A DNA stretch of 64,000 bases from Locusta migratoria. Lineage: Eukaryota > Arthropoda > Insecta > Orthoptera > Acrididae. A program made the position numbers and the translations under genes. Positions within the stretch are counted from its first letter, which is position 1; the number at the start of each line of letters is the position of its first letter. Where the stretch lies: NCBI GenBank assembly GCA_026315105.1, contig CM048745.1, forward strand, positions 546,399,358-546,463,357, given 5' to 3'. This document shows, in pieces, positions 11,640 through 22,279 of the stretch. The notes below the pieces were generated by a model, which searched no databases, was not told the origin of the DNA, and worked only from the letters and a program-made list of their open reading frames with translations.

Positions 11640-11648
11640 GGAGAGAGA

Positions 11649-11696
<48 letters not shown>

Positions 11697-11698
11697 GG
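11640..11698. repeat. (GA)n microsatellite
   Basis: About 59 bases of GA dinucleotides with a few GGG interruptions. The 72-codon frame across it is only the repeat translated. Confidence 0.95.
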
Positions 11699-12307
11699 AC
11701 GAAGTGGGAGAGTACAAGATCTGTTATGAGTCAAAGCAGTAACAGCATAGTGGAATGTAGTAGCGCTTTACGTAAGGATAGCTTTAGAGCCCACTGCAGT
11801 GGCAGTGACATAAGTAAACGAACGAATGATGTGGATAGAATTCGCAGTTTCCAGCAAGCAAATTATGATCGTGTCATTTTCTTCGCTTAGTGAAAGTTCA
11901 CGATTAGATGGACAGGTGCAATAACACACTCAGTGATTTAGTTGTTAGAGCACAGGACAATGACAGTGTTTCGCTCACGGATAATTCCAATGCCAGGGTA
12001 GGAAATCGATGAGAAGGGTATCAAAATGTTATGGGTAGCTTTGGGGTGCGTATAAGGGCCGACAAGAACTTAAAGCAGTTCATAGATTTCTGTCCCATTT
12101 TAAGCATGAGAACAATCACCGGTAAACTTGGGAAGGCAGGGGAAACAGGTCTGTCATTGACTATATAACAACAGATCAGGAATTTGAAAAGAAAGTCAGT
12201 AATACACGTATCTTCAGAGGATTTTTAATTACATTCATCATTATTTAATCTGCAGCAAAATTGGAATTGTTAGACCAAAAGTGCAGGACCACAAATTCAT
12301 ATCTAAC
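11699..12307. other. unassigned intergenic DNA
   Basis: Nothing recognised. Confidence 0.5.
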
Positions 12308-12990
12308 AAGGGGAAGGCCTCAGACACGGTCAACCAATCCGGCTCAAATTTAGCAGGTCGCATGTGTACAACCTAAAACGAAGTAATTTAAGATATTTTA
12401 GGTCAACAGCTTCGCGTTTTTGAGAAAATTACCCTTATAGGTCATGACGAGCAATCGACTCAAAATTATTGGAGCGATCAATAGATAATTGTAAAAATAG
12501 AGCATTTTTCATCAGGTATGGGGTCCGCAAACACATACTTTTCCAGAAATCGAGGGAAGAAACTTTTACAACTGCCGCTTCTGTACCCACATGGTAAACG
12601 CTTTTCGCCGACAGCGTCGATAGCGCAACGGTATATCATAGTTGAGTGCCGGGCGCCGTGGCTTCAGCGCGCCCGGTCATGGTGCTAAACGCCCTCTGTA
12701 ATAAAAAAGCTGTGCCAAATATTCTACGAACAATCAAGAACAAACCAAACGAACGCCCCCAGATCACACATCTACCTGGGAAAAAAAGGACGGCCAAGGT
12801 AACTGGCTGGGAATCGGAGAACCCGGGTTCGAATCCTAAAGAAATTCTAAAGAATCCTAGCGGATGTTATTATTTTCGTTTGTATTTTTCAATATCTCAC
12901 TTGATGGGTAAAGGAACGTTAATAAGGTAACTAAATCAATAAGGAATGATAATTATAAGGTAGGCAAAATAATTTCCCTAACGCCGTGAG
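12308..12990. repeat. possible transposon-end repeat with a tRNA-like patch
   Basis: It starts 'aaggggaaggcctcagacac' followed by 'ggtcaaccaat', similar in layout to the terminal repeat that begins at 45663 ('acaaggaaacctaccc', then 'gtgtcactctccaat'). At 12775-12840 there is a tRNA-like stretch with a good B box ('gggttcgaatcc'). This could be a lone terminal repeat of a related DNA transposon. Boundaries are guesses. Confidence 0.3.
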
Positions 12991-14177
12991 TTAGTAATTA
13001 AACTTTTAATCTTTGTCACATGAGAGCAACTCCGAGTAAGAGTGCTGCCAACCGCGCGACGCGGTTGGCGATGACATAACGATGCATGTAATCCACATTA
13101 ACATTCCTAAATTGCGTATTTGTTGCAATCTCCCATTCACCTTCTAGTAAGTTCTCTGTTCTCGAGCAGCTCCCCTCTTTTCATCTGCTCCACTCACTTG
13201 TCCATCATTTCCTACCCCTACTCTCAATCAATCTCTCCTATAACGTCATCTATTCACCTCCTACCTCCCCCAACCTTCTCCTCTTCCTGTCCATCTTCTC
13301 GCTTCTCCACTCCATGTCACCCTCCCCTGGTTCCCCTGTCCAAGGAAATAAAGTTTCGTGGTGATCGGAAGAATGGTGTCTAGGTTTATTGGAAGGTATC
13401 CTTCGTCACGCACCATACAGTGACTTGCAATGATCCTAATCTCGAACTCATACATCCGACTATCACGGTAATCAGTCAAACGGTGTGTCTGAATGGCCTG
13501 CGCTTCGACTGACATCATGCAATGTCTTACTTAGAGAGTGGTCTTCCGTTGGTTATGAACGTCAACTGTGGAAAGTGTCATCAAAATGGGGAAAAAAACT
13601 GTAGACTTGTACCAAAGTCTTTTCTAAGGTAACCTACGCCACGCATCCTATGAAATTGTGCGTAAAAGTCACCTTCCTTTTGTTCATGTAGGACACGTGT
13701 GCAAAATTTCATCATAAAATAATTCAAAAGAATAATTATCATTATATATTTAATATTAGCAATGTTTAAATACTTCCACGGCCAGCAAGGTCCCCAGATC
13801 TGTCTCACTTCAGTTGCTCGTTTCAAAAACAGCTATGAGTAACTTGCAACAGGAGAGAATACAGAGCATTGCGACAAACTTCCCAATAGAATCAAATCAT
13901 TTATAGAGACCTCACGCGGTGGACTGAAGCTTCCAATTTCAGTCTATTAGTACTGAAATGAGCTCGTGAACCACTTTAACGCGTTTGACAGGCGTGTCTT
14001 GAACCTCATAATGGTTGTATTGTTATGTTCGCTTGAAGCGCACAGTATTTTACGTTTACGGTGTGGATATATTTACAGCTATTGCTAGTACACTGATAAA
14101 AAGTGTCCACGCATCTGTACATAATGCGAAATTTACCACGAGATCTATATTTACCTATATAGTCCACAAGGAACCTA
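12991..14177. other. unassigned intergenic DNA with a pyrimidine-rich tract
   Basis: 13128-13340 is strongly C/T-rich on the plus strand, which explains the serine/proline-rich frame at 13120-13383. The remainder holds nothing I recognise. Confidence 0.5.
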
Positions 14178-14285
14178 TGTTGGGTGGAGGACGCTGCCTC
14201 GTAGCATAGCCAGTCATTTCCTGTTCCACTCCGAAATGAAGCGAAGAAAAGAGAAATAGCTACATCTGCATTACTAGACATCGCA
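14178..14285 (-). repeat. 3'-end fragment of a jockey/CR1-like LINE
   Basis: The plus strand reads 'gtggaggacgctgcctcgta', 'cagtcatttcctgttccact', then 'tagctacatctgc'. This looks like the complement of the 3' ends of the LINE copies in this window (34310-34445 and 23930-24056), which finish with 'ggtacactccgccacac' and GATGTA-type repeats. Only about 100 bases remain. Confidence 0.45.
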
Positions 14286-14790
14286 GGATTAATGCGATCT
14301 GCATAGACTAATTACCTTCAAAATTGAAACGCCAAGATCAGTATATGGTTATTTAATTTTCAGACGATCGGATTGAACGGGATATCATCTGGCATTACAA
14401 AATTCTACATGTGTCATCTTACGTTTTTTATAAATGGTTAAACAAAACGTGCAACATAGCACTTAGTCAACTGCACTCTCTTACAAGCAGTTGATAATAT
14501 AACTGATGTATTTTATATTTTGCCTGAGTGCAGTTCGTGAGAAGTTGTTAATTGCAAGTGAGTTACTGTAAGTAGTACATAAGTCAGGATAGACCAACAC
14601 GGAATTAGGAATGTCTGGTTTAGGTTACCTTACATTCCGTATTTCAAGCACGCAATGTTTATTAAAAGCAAACAGCAAAAACAACTGACAATGTAAACAG
14701 TAGCTCCCTCAATGTAATCTTTAAACCATTCAAAGATAGCCAGAGGCATTAGTTTTAAGAAAAGGCTTCAACTTGCCTGAAAGGCAGCAT
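14286..14790. other. unassigned intergenic DNA
   Basis: Nothing recognised. Confidence 0.5.
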
Positions 14791-15471
14791 TTAAATTAGC
14801 AAACCATCTTTTACAGTAGGCCTTTGCCAATAACAGCTGCTATTAGAAACATCGGTATGAATGACAAACCTTCTTTGAAAGTTAGAAACCCCTAGAACCG
14901 GTGGATTAGCAATGGCAGATTTAATAGATTGAAAAGCTGCCTCCTGGGCGTCTCTCCATACAAAGAACGCCCCCTTTCGTCTTAAGTCACTCAAAAGAGC
15001 AGCTAATTGGGCGAAATTAGGCACAAGACGCCTAAAATAATTGACCATTCCAATAAACCTAGTTATCACCTCCTAATCTTTGGTAGGAGGTAAATTTCGG
15101 AAGTACTCAGTGTGCTGATGATCATTCCGGACACTATCACCAGAAATTAAATGCCCCAAAAAGGAGACCTGTTGGCTAGCTAGAGTTGCCTTAGAAGGAT
15201 TCACGGTCAAATCAGCCTCATGTAACCTACCAAACACAGTGGGCGAATGATCCAGGCGTTCCTCAAAAGTACTACTGTATACAACCAAATCATCCAGATA
15301 ATTGAAGACGCAAGTCAGGTTATCATCCCCGAGGACATCGTCCAAAAGACGGGATAGGACCGCAACACCATTAGGCAAGCCAAAAGGTACTCTATTCGAA
15401 AAGATTCCACCTGTGTAGAAGGCAGTACGTCCACGAGCCTGCCTCCTCCCCAGTTGTCCAGCTCCATTCAC
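14791..15471 (-). pseudogene. Ty3/gypsy-type pol fragment (RT to RNase H start)
   Basis: The upstream frame (15471-15073) contains RT blocks 'VPFGLPNG', the catalytic 'FNYLDDLVVYS' (metal-binding aspartates present), and 'NPSKATL' with 'VSFLGHLIS'. After a frameshift near 15070 a second frame (15069-14791) continues with 'FIGMVNYFRRLVPNFA', the tether 'FVWRDAQEAAFQSIK', and the beginning of RNase H ('RFVIHTDVSN'). This order is standard for gypsy pol. Protease, the first RT motifs, most of RNase H and integrase are absent, so the fragment is truncated at both ends. The LTR beside it is on the opposite strand and is probably a separate element. Confidence 0.88.
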
Positions 15472-15501
15472 GACAACGGTTCGGCGCTTCGTAGGGGATG
15501 T

Positions 15502-15966
15502 TGTGGTGTAAAGTCAGCGCCACACACCAGAAGTAAGAGAACGATCGTGCAGAAGGCAGCGATCGACCGAAAGCCAATCACAAGCAGGCGCCGTGCATCC
15601 TTGAGGGAGTAACCGAAAATGCGCGCCCTCTACAACGCGGCTATATCTAGGCCGACATACGTCTGGGCGGCCAGGCAGTTACTAGTGAGAAATCAGGCAG
15701 TTACTAGACAGAACTCAGGCAGTTACTAGGTCAGAACTCAGGCAGTTACTAGGTCAGAACTTAGGCTGTTACTAGGTCAGAACTCGGCTACGAACTTAGC
15801 AGTAACTAGGTCGCACCGCAGCTAGCATCATACGGAAGACGCCGCGAGAAGCAAGAAGAGAGAAGAAAGTTGAGTATTATAATTTTCAGTCAATAAAACC
15901 TGTATCATTGATCTGAATAGTTGTTACAGTTGACATCGATTCCTGCACCAGTACCTTTTCTGACAA
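15502..15966 (+). mobile_element. probable LTR of an LTR retrotransposon
   Basis: It starts near 'tgtggtgtaaagtcagcgcc' and has a TATA-like 'gctatatctagg' at about 15640. A polyadenylation signal 'aataaa' lies at about 15892, followed by 'cctgtatcattgatct', and it ends near 'ttttctgaca'. Downstream 'accagaccgggacgagg' may be a primer-binding region. Five tandem 22-23-bp units lie inside. It appears to interrupt the minus-strand gypsy pol fragment. No second LTR is present in the window. Confidence 0.55.
15674..15786 (+). repeat. five tandem 22-23-bp units inside the LTR
   Basis: Units start at 15674, 15696, 15718, 15741 and 15764, each beginning 'ggcagttactag' or 'ggctgttactag' and ending 'agaactca' or similar. 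Such arrays in LTRs often sit in the U3 promoter region. Confidence 0.9.
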
Positions 15967-16411
15967 CCAGACCGGGACGAGGAAACAACAAAAGGCGACG
16001 ACGTCAGAACAAGATCAGCTGTGAAATCATCAATCAGCCCGTTTAATTTTGTAAGTATCTTCTGGATGTCCCTACTGTGTTTCTTCATATTTCATTGTAA
16101 CAAGTGTATAATTCATGATTGTAAAAATTTTAACAATCCTGATACCCGAAGCCAGAAAAGTTTTAAATATAATATACAGCTGATGGTTGACTATGCATTA
16201 TTAAGACACACCGGCTCGGTTATAAGGCCCTCTCGCGAGCAGCGAAGAGCCGCCGATACACAAAGACAAAGCGCAGGCGGGGGCGCCGCCGACGGGAGAA
16301 ATAAAAAATAATATCGATAGGATTGCGCTCGGCGATACGGCGCCGACTCAGCCCAGAATGTTCTGTTTAACCGCAATTTTTTGAATAACACAAGATGATC
16401 GCATATTTTTT
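15967..16411 (+). other. possible retrotransposon leader, otherwise unassigned
   Basis: Sequence following the LTR. A 96-codon frame (16021-16311) has no gag-like motif. 16205-16360 is GC-rich. Confidence 0.3.
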
Positions 16412-16460
16412 TACGACCAGATGATGGTGGCGTAATCTACTGAAACCGGTCATCAGTCGA
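16412..16460 (+). ncRNA. degenerate hammerhead-ribozyme-like motif
   Basis: 'cagatga' (one change from the CUGAUGA box) is followed by a wobble-rich stem ('ggtgg' with 'ctact'), then 'gaaac' and 'cggtc' containing a GUC triplet. The order fits a minimal hammerhead, but stem I is poor. Confidence 0.35.
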
Positions 16461-16786
16461 TTAAATAATTACACAGCGATCTTGGCGTTTCACTTTTAAA
16501 GATAATTAAATATATGCCTCCGTTCTTAAGCGATATGTGAGTTTGCATCAGTAGAACTGTTTTAAGATCAGCCTCTGAAGGCTACCCGCCAAATTTCGTC
16601 ATTAACGTTACTCGGAAGGAACATCATTTTCACACCAGGGATTCCATATTTACTTCACTATTCATTTCCATAAACCTAATGTGGTGTTCGAAGCTACCAG
16701 TAACAAATTTATTAATCAAAATAGAAAGGGAGGCTGGTTAGTCCACACCTGACCTTAGTACCGCCGATAGTAACAACTAAAAGACG

Positions 16787-16968
16787 CCGGCCGCGGTGTC
16801 CGAGGAGACTAAGACGCTCCAGTCACGGTCTGCACGGCCACTACAGTCGGGGGTTCGAATCCCCCCTCGGACATGGATATTTGTGCCGTCCTAGTTCGTA
16901 AGTAGTTCATAAGTAGTTTGTAAGTTTACGGACTGAGAACCCCGTAGTTAAGTCCCATAGACTATACA
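16787..16968 (+). mobile_element. SINE family A, full length
   Basis: tRNA head and tail as in the other family A copies, with 'gggactgatgacc' changed to 'cggactgagaacc'. A 15-bp target-site duplication 'aacaactaaaagacg' flanks it (16772-16786 and 16969-16983). Confidence 0.94.
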
Positions 16969-16983
16969 AACAACTAAAAGACG

Positions 16984-18431
16984 AAAAACAGTGTTTGGAA
17001 AACATGTTGTTCATCTTGCGGAGAGAGGGAGGAGGAGAAATGGGATAGAAGGCAGAGTGGGTGAAAGTCATTATTCACCACCTCTCACTCCATCTTTCCC
17101 TCACGGCCTTGTGAGTAATCCAAAACAATCTTCCCTCTTATTCCTTCCTCTCTTCTACATGATTAAGGCAATCTGTTTTTCGAAAACTTGTTTCCGAGTT
17201 TCTTTTCTTCCTTATAATGTTACTGCAGGCGGTACTGAGCCGACATAAGTCCTGGTCAGTCGCGCTATCCGTTTTCAATGAATTTTTTTAACCTTTCTGC
17301 TTAGATTTTCCTTTACATTAATCGAAAATTACCAGGCAGAAATCTAGCCGATAGTCTCTGAACTGCTTCTTAGCTTTCTTAAAATTTATCTGATGGTGGA
17401 ACCGACACACATCAACAGTACCCAATGATCAACCGCATCGGTGTTCACATTCACAGACGATCAACTTCTTGCCAACCACAGTCATAGATCCACCTTACGT
17501 AAAACTATCCTTCAATGCTCATTCCATTTCATATCACTCTGAAATATATTTAGTCAACGAATCTCTATCAAGCAAAGCACTACAAATTCCGTGTTCGAAA
17601 ATTGTGGTATTGCTTCCCATACTATCTACTGCGGTAGCATTTCAGTATAGAGATGTACGCTGTGGTACCAAATGGAAACACAATGTAATATACTGAGTGT
17701 TAATATAATTTTGTCCACTCACTGTAGGTCTCTCGTTACTTTTGTGTAGATTGTGTAAGTGGGTCACTGGGTGACGTTTTCGATGGCATCCCGAGAACCA
17801 CAATGGCTCACTGTTTGCGACAGTTGGCCGTAACTGCCGTTCGGAGTAATTTCACTACACACAGGGCAGGGGAAATGCTTCCCGTTAACGACCGATATAC
17901 ATTTTACAAGGGCTTTCTAATTAAAAATGGGGCTGTAAAATATAATGATTATTAAAATTTCAATTTAGTTTTTAAACGATACGGCTGTTTGCTCTGCACC
18001 GCAAGTGCATTTTATTGTTTAAGAGATGCTACAATGAGTTGTGATGTACTGTTGTTAAGCCGCAACTATTTCTCGTTTACTGTAATCGATGAATGGGCTA
18101 TCTTTCTGCGATGGTAGTCTTAGGGCAGATTTCAAGCGAATAGAATCTATTTAAAGTTGTGTCATGTTCGTAATTGTTTAAAAATAACCATTAACGTTTC
18201 TAAGGAGTCCTGAGCGTGTTTCATTCATATTCATTTCTGAGACTAAAAAACATGAATCTTCTCTAACAGTGGCTGTAGAGCATAAGCAGCAAAATTAATT
18301 CTGTCATTAGTCTTTTAAATTTCATGTCGTTGTAAATAGTTCACATAGTACCCGGAATGCTGTATGAATTACGAAAATTCAGTTTTGTTTCATCGTGTAT
18401 CAGAAAAATGGGTTAAAGTTTTATTGCTATC
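16984..18431. other. unassigned intergenic DNA
   Basis: Nothing recognised. 17000-17060 is purine-rich. Confidence 0.5.
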
Positions 18432-18869
18432 TCTTTTTTTATTGGACTTTGAGTATTCCCCTTACAGCCATCCAACTAAGTAATGATAAGGACATCCTCT
18501 AGTACAGTTATGGAAACAAGTTGGCAAAAGCAACTACACAAACATCAAAGATGTGACAGAAAACAAAAACAGAAAGATCGATTTGAAGTAACACAACAAA
18601 CATTAAATATATGACAAAAATAGTGATTAAACATCTTTTACATAACAGTTTCTTTTATTTGGCCTTCTGAGTGTTAACTCAATATGGCCATCTATAACAC
18701 ACAGTGGAAATTTACATATATTTAAATGAACAGACAAAACAGAAGTACACTTTGTCAAAATGGAAAGTGGAAGCAAAGAGAAAACTGCATTACATTACAA
18801 TTTAAATGCTGTTGGAACATTTTCACATATTCACAAGCAAAAACCTTATATTACCAACACACTTTATGC
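18432..18869 (-). repeat. 3' untranslated remains of an RNase H-bearing LINE, duplicated end
   Basis: Directly downstream (minus strand) of the RNase H copy at 18870. Two similar blocks, at about 18432-18480 ('tttattggactttgagta', 'ttacagccatcc') and about 18652-18700 ('tttatttggccttctgag', 'caatatggccatc'), look like two versions of the same 3' end. The identification is inference from position. Confidence 0.45.
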
Positions 18870-19760
18870 TTATAGATTGTATACAGTGATCTTAATGAAC
18901 TTAACTATGATTTCATATACACGAATGTCTTTTGTAAACAAAAGGGAAGAAGCTGACTGGGGAAGGGGATATCCCATCTTCACCAATGTCTGCAGGAAGT
19001 TCAAACGTTCTCGGTCAAATTTGGGGCACCTGAACAGGATGTGGTTGACATCAGCTTCCGTTTCAGGATCACACTCACATCGTAGACGTTGATCCGATGT
19101 AGATGTTTTGGATAAGAGTCGTGATTGAAGCGAAGACGAATAATGGTAGCAATCGTGGATCGGTCCAGATGAGTCCTCATAAACCACGGCTGCGAAGAAA
19201 TCCGAGGTTGCAGCACAGCGTAGGAAGCGCCTTTCGTTTCTTGGGAAACGTTCCACATCTGTTGCCACTGTTGTTTGGCGTATTCCTTGACCGCAGATAA
19301 GAAGTCCGTGTATGGTAGTTGTAGGTCCAAGACAGTGCCTATGGATGCCGCTTGTTTAGCCAATGCATCAACTTCTTCATTATAGCAGATACCAGCATGA
19401 GAAGGCACCCACAGTAAATTAACTGTCCGTCCCGTATTTTTACAGCGAATATATGCCGAAATCACGTCCAGAATATAGCTGTTGGTTTTCTTGTTCCATC
19501 TCCGGTGTTCTAGGGTTTGAAGGACACTTTGAGAGTCAGACACAATTCATATTTTCGGGAATGAAATGGTAGAAACAAACCTAAGTGCTTCCAGAATTGC
19601 CACTGTCTCCGCCGTAAATATAGAGGTATTTGTTGGCAGTTTGAAGGTTCTCCGAATCTGAATCTGAGGGCAGAAAAAGGCACATCCAGTACACTCTTCT
19701 TGTGGAATTTTAGACCCATCTGTATATACACATAACAGTTCATAACTCTTTCTTCGTCGC
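18870..19760 (-). pseudogene. LINE RNase H domain and C-terminal region, copy 1
   Basis: Reading from 19760 down, after one frame change near 19540: 'YTDGSK' (first catalytic Asp), 'SIFTAETVAILEAL' (Glu), 'SDSQSVLQTLE' (Asp), and 'LLWVPSHAGI...NEEVDALAKQA' (His and last Asp). Together these are a complete RNase H signature. After a second frameshift near 19080 comes the typical cysteine/histidine tail 'CECDPETEADVNHILFRC'. This layout is that of the C-terminal end of RNase H-bearing non-LTR retrotransposons (I/R1/LOA-type groups; clade not resolved). Reverse transcriptase and endonuclease are missing. It follows copy 2 immediately, head to tail. Confidence 0.85.
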
Positions 19761-19762
19761 CA

Positions 19763-20646
19763 TTAGAAAGGAGATAACTTCTTTGTACACTGAAAAGTCT
19801 TTGTTTGATACAGAATTGGTAACTGGTAGTCCTTGCTCACAATATAACTTAGACACTTTGATGTGAGCTCCCACCTGTTCATGCATAAAAAAATGTGATT
19901 TGTATCTTCTGCTTCGCCGCAGTCACAAAGTGGAGATGTCACTATGCCGATGAGATGTAGGTGCTGCGCAGTTCGACAGTGGTTGAACTTCAGCCTCGCT
20001 ATGGTGACTGCCAGCTTCCGAGAACACCTCAGTCCCTTGTACCAAGGTCTGGTTGGTAGCACTGGTGTTATTTGTGCATATTATTTCCCTTTAGTTGACT
20101 GGGAAGCTTGCCATTCCTTGACCCATTCAGTCCGAATTTTCCTTCTGTAGACAGGTAAAAGATCTTCCGCTGGAACCTGAGTATATTCTTCCGTACCAGT
20201 GGTAACCGCTTCCTTGGAAAGTGTGTCAGCGATCTCGTTCTCCTGAATTTTGTTGTGTGCTTTAATCCAACACATGAAAGCACTGCTTCCATTCCTTTCC
20301 AGGTGGTTTATGTGTGCCATTATCTCCTATGCTCTTGCGTGGTTTTTATGCCGTCGGCGAAAATACTTAAGAAGTATGAGCGCAGATTTAGAGTCCGAGA
20401 AGATGAAAATTGCTCCTCTGGAACCGTAAGGCAGTACTTGAGTGCTTCCAAGATGGCTGTGAGTTCAGCGGTCATTATTATTTCCCTTGGCAGTTTGTAT
20501 TTACATCCTATTTGCGCATTGGTATCCCAAAAGGCGCATCCCGATCCGTCCTGGGTTTTGGAGCCGTTTGTGTAAAGAATCCTCCCCTGTGAATATTTTT
20601 CTCGGAACTCTAGTAATGCGTAATTTGCCAGAGTCGAGGAAGCTGG
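19763..20646 (-). pseudogene. LINE RNase H domain and C-terminal region, copy 2
   Basis: A second, diverged version of the preceding entry. 'ILYTNGSKTQDGSGCAFW' keeps the Asp position as Asn (D to N in TDGS), then 'MTAELTAILEAL' follows. After a frame change comes 'CWIKAHNKIQENEIADTLSK', then the tail 'RPWYKGLRCSRKLAVTIARL' with 'CDCGEAEDTNHIFLC'. Its 3' end runs straight into copy 1's RNase H. At least two frameshifts separate the pieces. Two related 5'-truncated copies in the same orientation suggest either tandem insertion or an old segmental duplication. Confidence 0.82.
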
Positions 20647-21030
20647 GAGATCACATGTCATGTCTACATCTACATCTACAACCATACTCCACAAGCCACC
20701 TGACGGTGAGTGGCGGAGGGTACCTTGAGTACCACTATCGATTTTCCCTCCTATTCCAGTCCAGTCAGGTTCAACAACAGTACATAAATATCTTCGTTCA
20801 AACATGAGCAGTCGCCGATTTGAGATGGCTAATCGGATGTTCTGCGCTACCTCTAGATATTCCGTTGCAAGTGGAGGCAAGTTCTTATATAGCCAATAAT
20901 GAGCAGTGTAACATATGACAGAAAGTTCCTGTATGCAAGATAATAAGAGTCTTCTGAAAATTGTGCTCTCTTTATTAGAAATTTTATGCTTAAATATTTG
21001 TGTGTAGAGGTGGTTCATTACTTTCCACAA
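20647..21030 (-). mobile_element. 3' part of a jockey/CR1-like LINE (minus)
   Basis: The plus strand begins 'gtctacatctacatctac' (a GATGTA-type tail on the minus strand), then 'ccacctgacggtgagtggcg' and 'gagggtaccttgagtacc'. This is the mirror image of the 3' end at 23930-24056. The open frame across 20320-21030 fuses this sequence to RNase H copy 2 by chance. Sequence from about 20800 to 21030 is not recognised. Confidence 0.6.
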
Positions 21031-21203
21031 GTAAAGTATTAGTTGGGGTTGACTTCATGGCACCAAGACACACTGAGCGCTTTATATTGTACGGTATTAA
21101 GTTTAAGTAAGCTAATCGCTTCCTTGACATATGACTCCCTAAAATATATAACTCTTACAAGCACAAATAATATCATACAAGGGACTCATAACGTTTTAAT
21201 GCC

Positions 21204-21388
21204 TAAATGTTTGTAAACCTATTGGATCAAACTGCTATGGTCATAAGTCCCAAAACTTAAAAAATACTTATACTAACTTACATTAAGGATAACAGACACA
21301 CCCATTACCGAGGGAGGACTCGAACCTCCTGCAGGAGCGGCCGCCCTGCCCGTGACATGACGCCTTAGACCACGCGGCCATTCCGCAC
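21204..21388 (-). mobile_element. SINE family B, diverged
   Basis: The reverse strand has 'ggaatggccgcgtggtctaa' followed by 'ggcg' (tRNA-like A box), a B box 'ggttcgagtcc', and the shared tail ending '...catttagg'. No duplication found. Confidence 0.82.
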
Positions 21389-22279
21389 CGCTTTCCTCAA
21401 GTGTCAGTACCTGCTGAAACTTCCTTTCATTTAGTGATTGATTAAGATTCTTAAAGTCCAGCTGACGTTCACAAAATTAATATTTCTTGTATGACACAAG
21501 AATAGGGTGCTAAACTTTAAAATGTTCTGTACGATTTAATTCGTAATACTAAATCGTTTCACATTATGCCTTTGTGGATTTATATTTGGTGAAGAGGAAT
21601 TAATACAAAAGTAAATTAACCAGGGTACCAAACTGATATGCGCTTCATTCGATGACCACTAGCTTTATTTTACCTTTATACAAAAATATTTTTTTCGATA
21701 GATACTTCCGTTTAATATCTGTATAGTGTTTTAATTATTATACTGCATTTGGTAATTTCGATATAAGGGACGTTTGGTATCGATTGCATCACATATTATT
21801 ATTACTCTAATCGATATAATTTGCAACTGTTGACAATCAGATAATCAATTATTATTATCGTAACTTTTTCTGACCTCTTGGGTTACTTTTCCGCCATTTT
21901 TTTCTGCTGTATTGACGGCAGAAGTTTCTCGCTAAAGTACATCGCCTCGAAAAAAGGCTGAACATCACGTACTTATATGCATTTGCATTTTTATGCTGCC
22001 GTATACGACCGCTGTGAGAGTTCCGCCGCTATGTAATTAACCTACTTAGGGCTAAACAAAAAAGAACATAAAAACACTCATAAACGTGGACGTTTAAACT
22101 CAGAGTTTCCATTAACTTTCGAGATATTTTATATGTGGTGGGAAACCAGCGTCGAACGTAGTGAAATCATACACCTCATGCAATGCAGCAATAGGAAGCC
22201 GTACTTTCCAGTAACAGAGGTGTTATAGCGGAAGCTGATGGATAGGGAAGGTAAACCTTCCCTAGTGCATGAATACCAT
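21389..22279. other. unassigned AT-rich intergenic DNA
   Basis: Nothing recognised. Confidence 0.5.

Noticed and set aside
13120..13383. Serine/proline-rich protein
   Set aside because: The frame coincides with a C/T-rich tract, has no domain, and composition explains the residues.
20320..21030. 236-codon minus frame that looks like one protein
   Set aside because: It joins the RNase H fragment (copy 2) to the 3' UTR of a different LINE; the 'DVDVDM' part is the GATGTA-type tail translated.
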